From: Bacillota bacterium
Lineage (GTDB): Bacteria; Bacillota; Clostridia; Peptostreptococcales; Anaerovoracaceae
Assembly: GCA_017936025.1 (NCBI GenBank)
Contig: JAGBGL010000072.1
Coordinates: 1 to 23,449 of the forward strand
Length of the DNA: 23,449 bases
Direction of reading: 5' to 3'
Shown here: in pieces, positions 5,771 through 13,401 of the stretch
Layout of the letters: the number at the start of each line of letters is the position of its first letter
Numbering within the stretch: the first letter of the stretch is position 1
The notes under the pieces: generated by a model
Seen by the model: the letters and a program-made list of their open reading frames with translations, nothing else
What the model was told of the DNA's origin: nothing
The model's database searches: none
Translations under genes and position numbers: made by a program

Positions 5771-7011
5771 AAATAGAAATCATACCCGGAAATCTTAGCG
5801 GCACAGTCCGCGCTATAGCTTCCAAATCGCATGCCCACAGGCTGCTGATCGCATCAGCTCTTGCCAGAGGAAGCAACGGAGTAAACATTCATACAACTTC
5901 ACAGGATATTGAGGCAACAGAAGTCTGCATATCCAGGTTCAGCGAAGACGTCCCCGTACTGGACTGCGGAGAAAGCGGCTCAACACTTCGTTTTCTGATC
6001 CCTGTCGTAATGGCGCTGAAAGACGAAGCCATTTTCAAGGGCCGCGGCAGACTGCCTGAGCGCCCGCTTTCACCTCTGAAAGAAGAGATGGAGGCTCATA
6101 GCTGCCATTTTACAATGGCTCCTGCGCAGAGCTCTGCCGGTACAAGGACAATCTGCAGCATCAGCGGCCGCCTGCAGGCGGGCACATTCACACTTCCCGG
6201 AAACATCAGCTCACAGTACATCACAGGATTGCTGTTCGCACTTCCGCTTCTTGAAAAAGACAGCCGCATCATAATCACATCTCCGCTTGAATCATCACGG
6301 TACGTAGATATGACCCTGTCTGTTCTCAAACAGTATGGAATAACTATCGATACTGAACTGCACAATGGTTGTCCCGTATATACTGTTCCGGGCGGACAGA
6401 AATATACAGAGCCGGAAGGCATTTCTGCAGAAGGCGACTGGTCTAATATCGCATTCTGGATCATCGCGGGCATACTCTCCAAAGAAAGCTCGATCAGATG
6501 CACAGGACTGGCAGAAAATTCCCTGCAGAGCGACAGGGCTGTTACAGATCTTGCTGCTGAAATGGGCGGTCTGATCAGAAATGATGGCGGAGAGCTGACT
6601 GCAGAGCACTGCGATCTGAATGCCATCGAAATAGATGCTTCGGGCATCCCTGACCTCATTCCGGTCATGGCGGTGGCTGCAGCAACTGCCAGAGGGACTA
6701 CCCGGATTTACAATGCCGGACGTCTGAGAATAAAAGAATCTGACCGGCTGGCTGCAATGTATGACTGCCTGTCCAGACTCGGTGCAGATATCACAGAAGA
6801 ACCCGAAGGTCTGATTATCCGCGGAGTTCCCGTTCTCAAAGGCGGTACAGTCAGCGGATATAACGACCACCGCATCGTAATGGCAATGGCTGTGGCTTCC
6901 ATAGTATCTGATGCTCCTGTAATAATCGAGGGAGCAGAAGCCGTAAACAAGTCATACCCGGCATTCTTCGAAGATTTCAAAGCTTTAGGAGGTAGATTCA
7001 ATGTTCTCTAG
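5767..7011 (+). CDS. aroA: 3-phosphoshikimate 1-carboxyvinyltransferase (EPSP synthase)
   Basis: Transfers the enolpyruvyl group of PEP to shikimate 3-phosphate. 414 residues. Visible active-site elements: SKSHAHR (19-25, Lys20/Ser21/Arg25), GESGSTLRF (68-76), GRGRLPERPL, RIKESDR (321-327), NDHR (366-369) and the late VNKSYPAFFEDF lysine. The loop at 71-76 reads GSTLRF where E. coli has GTAMRP, that is changes equivalent to positions 97 and 101, a loop known to influence glyphosate sensitivity. The segment normally reading SNR is AHR. ATGA overlap with aroB; the 3' end overlaps aroC by 11 bases. Function is secure, inhibitor class is not. Confidence 0.96.
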   Translation: MKIEIIPGNLSGTVRAIASKSHAHRLLIASALARGSNGVNIHTTSQDIEATEVCISRFSEDVPVLDCGESGSTLRFLIPVVMALKDEAIFKGRGRLPERPLSPLKEEMEAHSCHFTMAPAQSSAGTRTICSISGRLQAGTFTLPGNISSQYITGLLFALPLLEKDSRIIITSPLESSRYVDMTLSVLKQYGITIDTELHNGCPVYTVPGGQKYTEPEGISAEGDWSNIAFWIIAGILSKESSIRCTGLAENSLQSDRAVTDLAAEMGGLIRNDGGELTAEHCDLNAIEIDASGIPDLIPVMAVAAATARGTTRIYNAGRLRIKESDRLAAMYDCLSRLGADITEEPEGLIIRGVPVLKGGTVSGYNDHRIVMAMAVASIVSDAPVIIEGAEAVNKSYPAFFEDFKALGGRFNVL

Positions 7012-8116
7012 TTTTGGAAACAATTTAAAAGTAATGATCTACGGCGGCTCGCATGAACCCGAAATCGGGGTAATTATCGACGGGCTCCCTGCCGGAACTG
7101 AATTCGATATGGATCTCCTTCAGCAATTTCTGGACAGACGGGCTCCCGGAAACAGTCCTTTCGCTACACCGCGTAAAGAACCGGACACCGTTATCCCGCA
7201 GGATGGTCTTAAAATCGAAGGCTGCAGAGCCACGGTAACAGACCGGACCATAAAACTGATTATTAAAAATACAAACACACGCTCGCAGGACTACAAAAAC
7301 CTGCGTGACGTTCCAAGGCCCGGACATGCAGACTACACTGCATTTGTGAAATACGGCCGCGAACTGAACATGGCCGGCGGCGGACCTTTTTCCGCAAGAA
7401 TGACAGCACCGCTGTGCATCGCCGGAGGTATTGCACTGCAGCTGCTCAGACAGAAAGGCATCGAAATCGGAGCGCATATATATTCTGTTGGCGACATTTC
7501 CGATACTCCTGTAGATCCTGTGGAACCAAACCTTCCATGGGGATCCGGTATGGCGGTTTCTACAGAGAGCGCGGCACCTGACTTTCCTGTGATCGACTCT
7601 GATGCAGGAAACAGAATGCAGGAACTGATCCTTAAGGCAAAAGAAGATGGAGATTCCATCGGAGGCATCGTAGAAGTCTTCGCGGCAGGTGTTCCGGCCG
7701 GCATCGGAGGACCGATGTATGAAGGTGTGGAAGGCGCTCTTGCACCTGTTTTCTTCGGGATCCCTGCAGTAAAAGGTATCGAATTCGGCGCAGGATTTTC
7801 AGCTTCCCGTATGAAAGGCTCTGAAAACAACGACCCGTTCCGTATAAGCGACGGCAGGGTCATAACTGAAACAAACAATCACGGCGGGATCCTGGGGGGA
7901 ATCACTTCCGGGATGCCTGTAATCGCAAGACTGGCATTCAAGCCGACACCTTCCATTTCGAAGGAACAGAAATCCGTCAGTCTCAGTCGTATGACGAATG
8001 AAACGCTGTCCATAGAAGGCCGTCACGACCCCTGTGTCGTGCTCCGTGCAGTTCCGGTATGCGAAGCTGCTATGGCCATCGGACTTTTAGATATGCTACT
8101 GGAGGATCATAGATAA
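7001..8116 (+). CDS. aroC: Chorismate synthase, clostridial-type sequence
   Basis: Eliminates phosphate from EPSP to give chorismate, with reduced FMN as cofactor. 371 residues, normal length. Recognisable: GGSHEPEIGVIIDGLPAG at 15-32 (active-site His18; E. coli has GESHG), FLDRRAPGNSPFATPRKEPD, DVPRPGHADYTAFVKYG, GGGPFSARMTAPLCIAGGIA (in place of GGGRSSARET), NNHGGILGGITSGMPV, and GRHDPCVVLRAVPVCEAAMA. The motif changes are partly those seen in other Clostridia, but the GGSHE and GPFSARMT variants are further from the textbook signature. AGGAGGT inside the aroA 3' end places the start at 7001, overlapping aroA by 11 bases. Its TAA overlaps the pheA ATG by one base. Confidence 0.95.
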   Translation: MFSSFGNNLKVMIYGGSHEPEIGVIIDGLPAGTEFDMDLLQQFLDRRAPGNSPFATPRKEPDTVIPQDGLKIEGCRATVTDRTIKLIIKNTNTRSQDYKNLRDVPRPGHADYTAFVKYGRELNMAGGGPFSARMTAPLCIAGGIALQLLRQKGIEIGAHIYSVGDISDTPVDPVEPNLPWGSGMAVSTESAAPDFPVIDSDAGNRMQELILKAKEDGDSIGGIVEVFAAGVPAGIGGPMYEGVEGALAPVFFGIPAVKGIEFGAGFSASRMKGSENNDPFRISDGRVITETNNHGGILGGITSGMPVIARLAFKPTPSISKEQKSVSLSRMTNETLSIEGRHDPCVVLRAVPVCEAAMAIGLLDMLLEDHR

Positions 8117-9258
8117 TGGATCTTAAAAATATCAGAAACGAAATAGATACTATCGATACGCAAATATGCGATCTTTTCAAGAAAAGAATGGATCTGGCAC
8201 TGGAAGTCGCCAGAGAAAAAGAAAAAACGAATACACCGGTGATCAATAAGGCCCGCGAAAAGGAAGTCCTGCTTAAAATCACTGATGAAATAGGAGAGCC
8301 ACTGGACGGATACGGCCGTATCCTATTCAATACTCTGTTCGATCTCAGCCGCTCATATCAGAGCAGCTATCTCGGCAGAGAATCTGACATTTCCAGACGT
8401 ATAGAGAGAGCTCTGGAAGATACGCCTAAACTGTTCCCCGGAAAAGCTGTCGTAGCCTGTCAGGGCGTCCAGGGCGCATATTCACAGGCGGCCTGCGAAA
8501 AACTTTTCGAACTGCCTAACACTATGTTCTTCACAACATTCGAAGGAGTATTCAACGCAGTTGACAAAGGCCTCTGCCAGTACGGCATCCTTCCGATCGA
8601 AAACAGTTCCTACGGTTCTGTAGGTACAGTATATGACCTGATGAAGAATCACAAATTCCATATCGTAAAAAGCATCAGGCTCAGAATAAATCACTGCCTC
8701 ATGGCAAAACCGGGAACAAAATTGAGCGACATAAAAGAGATTTATTCACACGAACAGGCCATCGGCCAGTGCGGGGAATTTCTCAAGACCCTCAGGGATG
8801 TCAAAATCACGCCTTGCGAAAACACTGCCAGAGCGGCAAAACTCGTGGCAGAATCCGGCCGCAGCGACGTTGCTGCGATCTCATCCAGAGAATGTCTTGA
8901 ACTCTACGGACTGGAAGCCATTGAAAACAATGTCCAGGTAACTGACAATAATTACACCCGTTTCATCTGCATTTCAAAGAAGCTCGAAATCTATCCGGGT
9001 GCTGACAAAGTCAGCCTTATGCTGTCAGTTCCTCATCAGCCTAATGCGCTGTATCACATGATCGCCAAATTCTCTTCCCTGGGTGTCAACCTTACAAAAC
9101 TGGAATCCCGCCCTATCCCGGGCAGCGACTTCGAGTTCATGTTCTACTTTGATATGGACGCCTCAGTATATAACAAAGAATTCGTCAAGCTGCTGGGCCA
9201 GCTTGAAATACAGCCCGAGCTGTTCGTATTTCTTGGATGCTATTCAGAAGTGTTTTAA
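8116..9258 (+). CDS. pheA: Bifunctional chorismate mutase / prephenate dehydratase
   Basis: Makes phenylpyruvate from chorismate. 380 residues in three domains: an AroQ-type chorismate mutase helix bundle at 1 to about 85 (IRNEIDTIDTQICDLFKKR, then KAREKEVL), prephenate dehydratase at about 110-285 (CQGVQGAYSQAACEK, GILPIENSSYGSV, then the NYTRFICISKK motif with the catalytic Thr), and a C-terminal ACT domain at about 295-375 (HQPNALYHMI and ESRP at 330-333) that binds Phe in this family. The mutase domain also supplies prephenate for TyrA. TAATG overlap with aroC. Feedback inhibition by Phe is expected from the ACT domain, adding to attenuation. Confidence 0.96.
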   Translation: MDLKNIRNEIDTIDTQICDLFKKRMDLALEVAREKEKTNTPVINKAREKEVLLKITDEIGEPLDGYGRILFNTLFDLSRSYQSSYLGRESDISRRIERALEDTPKLFPGKAVVACQGVQGAYSQAACEKLFELPNTMFFTTFEGVFNAVDKGLCQYGILPIENSSYGSVGTVYDLMKNHKFHIVKSIRLRINHCLMAKPGTKLSDIKEIYSHEQAIGQCGEFLKTLRDVKITPCENTARAAKLVAESGRSDVAAISSRECLELYGLEAIENNVQVTDNNYTRFICISKKLEIYPGADKVSLMLSVPHQPNALYHMIAKFSSLGVNLTKLESRPIPGSDFEFMFYFDMDASVYNKEFVKLLGQLEIQPELFVFLGCYSEVF

Positions 9259-9268
9259 GGAGGCAGCA

Positions 9269-10501
9269 ATGACTTACGGACTCATAGGCGCAAAGCTGGG
9301 GCACAGCTACTCTAAGATAATACACGAAATGCTCGGACGCTATGAATATGATCTGCTCAGCATGGACGAAAGCGAGATGGAAGCTTTCATCAGATCAAGG
9401 AATTTTGACGGGCTGAATGTAACTATACCTTATAAAAAAGCTGTCATACCTTTCTGCGATCATATTACTGAGCTGGCGGAAGCAATCGGTTCGGTCAACT
9501 GTCTGTACTTTAAAGACGGCGAATTATGGGGAACCAATACTGACTATCAGGGATTCCTGTATGCTGCCGATTCTGCCTGGATTTCATTTGAAGGGAAAAA
9601 AGTCCTCATCCTCGGAAACGGCGGAACTTCGCTTACTGCCAGAAAAGCAGCCGCAGACAAAGGAGCTTCTGAGATTCTGATCACCACAAGACGCGGTGAA
9701 AAAGGCTGCATTTCATACGAAGCTCTGACAGATCACCGGGATGTCGAAATAATCATCAATACAACACCTGTCGGTACATATCCTGATAACGGCGGCAGAC
9801 TTATTGATCTTGGAGACTTTCCAGACTGCACCGGTGTCATCGATGTGATCTACAACCCGTTTGCTACAGAACTGCTTCAGCAGGCTGCAGAACTGGGCAT
9901 TCCGCACACTAACGGGCTGCCGATGCTGGTAGCACAGGCAACTGCTGCTGCTGAGCACTTTCTTGGTGAAACGGGACTGCAGAGCAATAATCAGCGCATC
10001 GTCGGTACACTGAAGCAGGACCTGGAAAACATCATACTTATCGGGATGCCCGGATGCGGTAAATCCACACAGGGAAGAGAACTTGCCGAAATCACCGGAA
10101 AAGCATTCGTCGATATGGACAGATATATCGAACAGCAGGAAGGCGCTTCCATACCCGAAATATTCGAAAAACACGGAGAAAAATACTTCCGCGACCTCGA
10201 AACAGCTGCCGCAAAAGCCCTCGGTAAAGAAAGGGGGCAGGTTATTGCTACAGGCGGCGGGGCTGTCCTTCGTCCGGAAAATATGAAAGCCCTCGCGCAG
10301 AATGGCCGCATAGTTTTCATTCAACGTCCGCTGGACAGGCTTTCAACCGGCGGAAGACCGCTTTCCAAAAGCCCGGAAGCATTAAAAAGTATGTACGAAA
10401 TCCGTCTTCCATTGTATAATAAATACAGCCAGCATACCGTGCAGGCACATGGACGGATCAATGAAACAGCAGAACAGCTGCGGACTGTGCTGGGCTACTA
10501 A
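9269..10501 (+). CDS. aroE-aroK: Shikimate dehydrogenase - shikimate kinase fusion
   Basis: One 410-residue frame carries two consecutive pathway enzymes. Residues 1 to about 250 are shikimate dehydrogenase: LGHSYS at 10-15, NVTIPYK (catalytic Lys56), GTNTDYQGF (Asp92) and a nucleotide loop GNGGTS at 116-121 in place of GAGGAA. From about 252 comes shikimate kinase: Walker A GMPGCGKST (Lys265), DMDRYIE, FRDLE, ATGGGAV and GGRPLS. It reduces 3-dehydroshikimate with NADPH and phosphorylates shikimate. ATG 9269 follows AAGGAGG (9257-9263), which overlaps the pheA stop codon; the frame is open further upstream but that part lies inside pheA in another frame. No frameshift or stop interrupts the joint. 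Confidence 0.95.
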   Translation: MTYGLIGAKLGHSYSKIIHEMLGRYEYDLLSMDESEMEAFIRSRNFDGLNVTIPYKKAVIPFCDHITELAEAIGSVNCLYFKDGELWGTNTDYQGFLYAADSAWISFEGKKVLILGNGGTSLTARKAAADKGASEILITTRRGEKGCISYEALTDHRDVEIIINTTPVGTYPDNGGRLIDLGDFPDCTGVIDVIYNPFATELLQQAAELGIPHTNGLPMLVAQATAAAEHFLGETGLQSNNQRIVGTLKQDLENIILIGMPGCGKSTQGRELAEITGKAFVDMDRYIEQQEGASIPEIFEKHGEKYFRDLETAAAKALGKERGQVIATGGGAVLRPENMKALAQNGRIVFIQRPLDRLSTGGRPLSKSPEALKSMYEIRLPLYNKYSQHTVQAHGRINETAEQLRTVLGY

Positions 10502-10522
10502 AATTCCAAGGAGGTATGATTT

Positions 10523-10903
10523 ATGAGAAAAATCATTTCAACACCTAAGGCTCCTGCAGCTATCGGACCATACTCACAGGCAAACATCTACGGTAACATG
10601 ATTTTCGCTTCCGGACAGATCCCACTGGACCCTGCAACAGGCGAAATCGTAGGAACAACTATCGAAGAGCAGACACATCAGGTTCTCACTAATGTAAAGA
10701 ATCTCGTCGAAGCTTCCGGCAGTTCTATGGACAAAGTCCTGAAAACGACTGTTTTCATCAAGAACATGGATGATTTTGCAAAAATGAATGCAATTTACGC
10801 AGAGTATTTTAAAGAAGGCTCTTACCCTTCACGCTCAGCGGTAGAAGTCGCAAGACTGCCTAAAGATGTTCTGGTAGAAATCGAGACTATTGCATACATC
10901 TAA
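10523..10903 (+). CDS. ridA: RidA family enamine/imine deaminase
   Basis: 126 residues, full length. GPYSQANIYGNMIFASGQIPLDPATG and the C-terminal PSRSAVEVARLPKDVLVEIE motif with the substrate-binding arginine identify a canonical RidA. The family hydrolyses reactive enamines and imines released by PLP enzymes such as threonine dehydratase and aminotransferases, protecting other PLP enzymes. AAGGAGG lies upstream of the ATG, and the gap from aroE-aroK is only 21 bases with no terminator, so it appears to be the last gene of the aro operon. Its final four bases overlap the 3' end of the convergent kinase gene, and its terminator lies within that gene. Why it belongs to an aromatic operon is not evident. 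Confidence 0.95.
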   Translation: MRKIISTPKAPAAIGPYSQANIYGNMIFASGQIPLDPATGEIVGTTIEEQTHQVLTNVKNLVEASGSSMDKVLKTTVFIKNMDDFAKMNAIYAEYFKEGSYPSRSAVEVARLPKDVLVEIETIAYI

Positions 10904-11589
10904 ACATCTGCAGAACCAAAACTGATTCTGACAGCCGTCCCCTCACCGGGACGGCTTTTTATTTCTATTTTCCCTGAAGCAGCATCAACCAGTTCTTTTA
11001 CGATATACATTCCCAGACCGGTTCCAGGTTCAGATACAACTTTCTCTCTGGTAAAAGGTTCAAATACTTTTTCCACGAACTCCGGGCTCATGCCAATCCC
11101 ATCATCTTTTATGACAATTTCCCTTCCAGAAATAATCATCTGTATATTTCCGTTCTCCTGTGTATATTTCACAGCGTTTGACAGAAGGTTCGTAAGAACA
11201 CGCATCACCGTGTTCTTATCGCAATTAAGCGATGCGGTCTTTGCGTTCTCATCTATGTATATTATGAAATTCTGTTTTTTACGTTTTATCTGCGGCTCAA
11301 GGACTGATCTGACTTCTTCTGTCAGTGAAAGGAGATCGATTTCTTCTGCAGCAGATGCAGACCCCTTGTATCCCTCTCCTGCATAATCCAGAACATCGTT
11401 TATCATAGAAGCCATAAGCATTCCCGAACCTATTATTCTCTCCGCGTACATTCTTACCCTCTCTTCATCGCAGCACTGCTGCTCCAGGAGAACCGCGTAC
11501 CCCATCATCGTGTTCAGCGGTGTTTTCAGATCATGACTGATGCAGTACAGCAGCCGATCCGGTGCTGCATAAGTTTTTATATCATTCAT
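10900..11589 (-). CDS. Short sensor histidine kinase without an input domain
   Basis: 229 residues containing only the transmitter: H-box ISHDLKTPLN with the phospho-acceptor His19, DHp helices to about 85, then HATPase with N-box LTNLLSNAVKYT, G1 KDDGIGM, F-box FEPFTR and G2 GTGLGMYI. There is no membrane segment, PAS or GAF domain ahead of the His, and no response regulator next to it. GGAAAGGAGAG precedes the ATG at 11589. It may be a cytosolic orphan kinase whose signal arrives through a partner protein, or the remainder of a longer kinase; the ribosome binding site and intact motifs favour a functional gene. It is separated from gntR by a terminator and overlaps ridA by four bases. Confidence 0.88.
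   Translation of the reverse strand: MNDIKTYAAPDRLLYCISHDLKTPLNTMMGYAVLLEQQCCDEERVRMYAERIIGSGMLMASMINDVLDYAGEGYKGSASAAEEIDLLSLTEEVRSVLEPQIKRKKQNFIIYIDENAKTASLNCDKNTVMRVLTNLLSNAVKYTQENGNIQMIISGREIVIKDDGIGMSPEFVEKVFEPFTREKVVSEPGTGLGMYIVKELVDAASGKIEIKSRPGEGTAVRISFGSADV
10933..10960 (+). terminator. Terminator of the aro operon, embedded in the convergent kinase gene
   Basis: AGCCGTCCC (10933-10941) pairs perfectly with GGGACGGCT (10948-10956) around CTCACC, followed by TTTT. It lies inside the last 20 codons of the histidine kinase gene on the opposite strand. On the - strand no T-run follows, so it acts one way. Confidence 0.9.
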
Positions 11590-11647
11590 ATTGCTCTCCT
11601 TTCCCCTGCCTCTTCATTATTTACCCTTTTCTGTCAGTTCATGGCAT

Positions 11648-11676
11648 AAAAAACGGCACCCTTTGCAGGATACCGT
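11648..11676 (-). terminator. Terminator after the GntR gene
   Basis: On the - strand ACGGTATCC and GGGTGCCGT form a nine-bp stem with two G-U pairs around TGCAAA, followed by a run of six T. It separates gntR from the histidine kinase gene. Confidence 0.75.
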
Positions 11677-11697
11677 CATTATATCTTATATTCACTT

Positions 11698-12369
11698 TTA
11701 TCCCTGTCGAAATCCGTCGTTTATAACGCCGGCCTTTAATCTTTCAATGTGTGCGTCCGCTGCAGCTCTTGCTTCATTCGCCCTTCCTTCGCGGATCGCA
11801 TCCAGAATAACTCTGTGTTCTTCCGGCATCTTTCCGCTGCGGTCAAAGTTGTCGTAATACAGGTACCTGAATCTCAGCATCAGCTCCTGCAGCTGGTTTA
11901 TCAGCATGAGTAATATATTATTGTCACATGATTCGACAATGAGATTATGGAATGCAGAGTCATACTCGATCATGTCTGACAGGTTGCCTTCTGCGATTGC
12001 CTTCTCATACTTCTCGGAGATCTCTTCCAGCTTTTTCAGCTGCTGCGGTTTCATTCTGTAGGAAGCCAGACATGCCGCAAGACCTTCCATGTCCTGACGG
12101 ACTTCCAGAATCTCTACCATGTCTTTTACAGAAATCTGCGCAGCATGTGCGCCTTTTCTCGGCTCGATAATTACCAGACCTTCTTTTTCAAGCTTTCGGA
12201 TAGCTTCGCGGACAGGCGTTCTGGAAACGCCCAGGCTTTCAGCCAGTTCCACTTCCATCATGCGCGTCCCCGGTGCGATCTTGCCTGTAAGGATCTGCAT
12301 CTTCAGTTCTTCATATACAATTTCTCTCAGCGGTCGGTGTCCGCCTGCTTCCATTTCAAAGTACGCCAT
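11698..12369 (-). CDS. GntR family transcriptional regulator, FadR/FCD type
   Basis: 223 residues. Winged helix at about 12-80 (LREIVYEELKMQILTGKIAPG, then ESLGVSRTPVREAIRKLEKEGLV), followed by an all-helical FCD ligand domain with the metal-binding residues Asp137, His141, His185 and His207 all present. FCD regulators typically bind small organic acids through this metal and control nearby catabolic or transport genes. CAGGAGAC precedes ATG 12369, and the gene is 15 bases downstream of ispE, likely co-transcribed. It is the only complete DNA-binding regulator in the window, so it is a candidate for the GTGCAYGATGCACG sites, but its own neighbours carry no such site and the link is speculative. 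Confidence 0.92.
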   Translation of the reverse strand: MAYFEMEAGGHRPLREIVYEELKMQILTGKIAPGTRMMEVELAESLGVSRTPVREAIRKLEKEGLVIIEPRKGAHAAQISVKDMVEILEVRQDMEGLAACLASYRMKPQQLKKLEEISEKYEKAIAEGNLSDMIEYDSAFHNLIVESCDNNILLMLINQLQELMLRFRYLYYDNFDRSGKMPEEHRVILDAIREGRANEARAAADAHIERLKAGVINDGFRQG

Positions 12370-12384
12370 CGCTGTCTCCTGTCC

Positions 12385-13308
12385 TTAGAATGTCGTTCTT
12401 GTCCAGAATGTTTCTTTATTATGTGCCAGCATTTCCTCACAGATCTGCTGAGCCTGCTCTTTCGTGTCGCAGATCCCGAAAACTGTAGGACCGCTGCCGG
12501 ACATGAGCACGCGCTCTGTTCCCAGCATATCCTGCATACGCTCTTTTGTCTGCATAACTACAGGATACCTTTGCAATGTGAAAGATTCAAGTATGTTTAT
12601 CATGTTTTTGTATACCTGCGCCGTCTTTCCATCCGCCAGCGCAGCCAGCAGTTCTTCAGTATCAGGGTGTTCTTTGATTGCCGGCAGATCCAGCCCCTGG
12701 TATACTTCCGCAGTAGAAACTCCGATAGACGGTTTGGAAAGCACCAGATGTGCAGCCAGCCCTTTTACAGGTCTCAGTTCAGTCCCTGTCCCTGTTGCCA
12801 CGGCACAGTGTGCAGCCAGAGGGTCTCCTGTAAGTCCCAGTTCCTTGTTCATAGCCGCCTGCCCCATTATGCAGAATGGAACGTCGGATCCGAGCTTGCT
12901 TCCCACCTCGTTGAGTGCTGCAACATCGAGACCCAGACCCCACAGATAGTTGACTGCGTGAAGCACAGCCGCGCCATTGCCGCTGCCGCCTGCAAGACCT
13001 GCCGCAACTGGGATTCTTTTTTTGATATCAATACGGAGCAGTCCCTTGCGGTCTTCTCCATAAGCCCCATGCATCAGCTGGGCCGCTTTGTATGCCAGAT
13101 TTCTTTCATCTGTAGGCAGATAGGCTCTGTTAGTTCTCAGTTCTATAGAAAAACTCTCCCCGCCTTCTTTCCACTTCACATCTATTTCATCGTTCAGCAG
13201 GATCTGCTGCATAACCATTTCGACTTCGTGATATCCGTTTTCCAGTCTGCGGAGAACATCCAGCGAAAGATTTATTTTTGCATAAGATTTAACATGTACA
13301 CGTTTCAT
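12385..13308 (-). CDS. ispE: 4-(cytidine 5'-diphospho)-2-C-methyl-D-erythritol kinase
   Basis: GHMP kinase of the non-mevalonate (MEP) isoprenoid pathway, phosphorylating CDP-methylerythritol. 307 residues from the chosen start MKRVHVKSYAKINLSLDVL at 13308, where AAAGGAG lies 7 nt upstream; an open frame continues to 13356 but lacks a ribosome site. Catalytic Lys11 and Asp142 (LGSDVPF) are present, as are NGYHEV and the C-terminal MSGSGPTVFG. The phosphate-binding loop reads GLAGGSGNGAA (104-114), where GGSSDAA or GGSSNAA is usual, a modest deviation. Followed closely by gntR. The gene implies the organism makes isoprenoids by the MEP route. Confidence 0.95.
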   Translation of the reverse strand: MKRVHVKSYAKINLSLDVLRRLENGYHEVEMVMQQILLNDEIDVKWKEGGESFSIELRTNRAYLPTDERNLAYKAAQLMHGAYGEDRKGLLRIDIKKRIPVAAGLAGGSGNGAAVLHAVNYLWGLGLDVAALNEVGSKLGSDVPFCIMGQAAMNKELGLTGDPLAAHCAVATGTGTELRPVKGLAAHLVLSKPSIGVSTAEVYQGLDLPAIKEHPDTEELLAALADGKTAQVYKNMINILESFTLQRYPVVMQTKERMQDMLGTERVLMSGSGPTVFGICDTKEQAQQICEEMLAHNKETFWTRTTF

Positions 13309-13360
13309 CTCTTTTCTCCTTTTTCCGTCATACTGCTTCAATATCCGCGGCATCATTCCT

Positions 13361-13393
13361 AAAAAAATGAGCGGTAATATATACCGCTCATTT
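13361..13393 (-). terminator. Strong terminator after the Ig-like protein gene
   Basis: On the - strand AAATGAGCGGTA and TACCGCTCATTT form a perfect 12-bp stem around a 5-nt loop, followed by further T (seven As on the + strand at 13361-13367). It separates the tadA operon from ispE. Confidence 0.93.
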
Positions 13394-13401
13394 AATGCCT
13401 C

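Noticed and set aside
11698..12369. Assigning the GntR protein as the regulator of the GTGCAYGATGCACG sites
   Set aside because: It is the only complete DNA-binding regulator in the window, but no copy of the motif lies near its own gene or ispE, and the motif does not obviously match known FadR-type operators; kept only as a candidate to test.
12145..13362. Long + strand open frames opposite gntR and ispE, and similar ones opposite paaK and iorA (for example 17306-18643 and 19816-21225)
   Set aside because: They are antisense to well-supported genes, lack ribosome sites, are rich in Cys, Phe, Ser and His as expected from reversed codons, and match no family.
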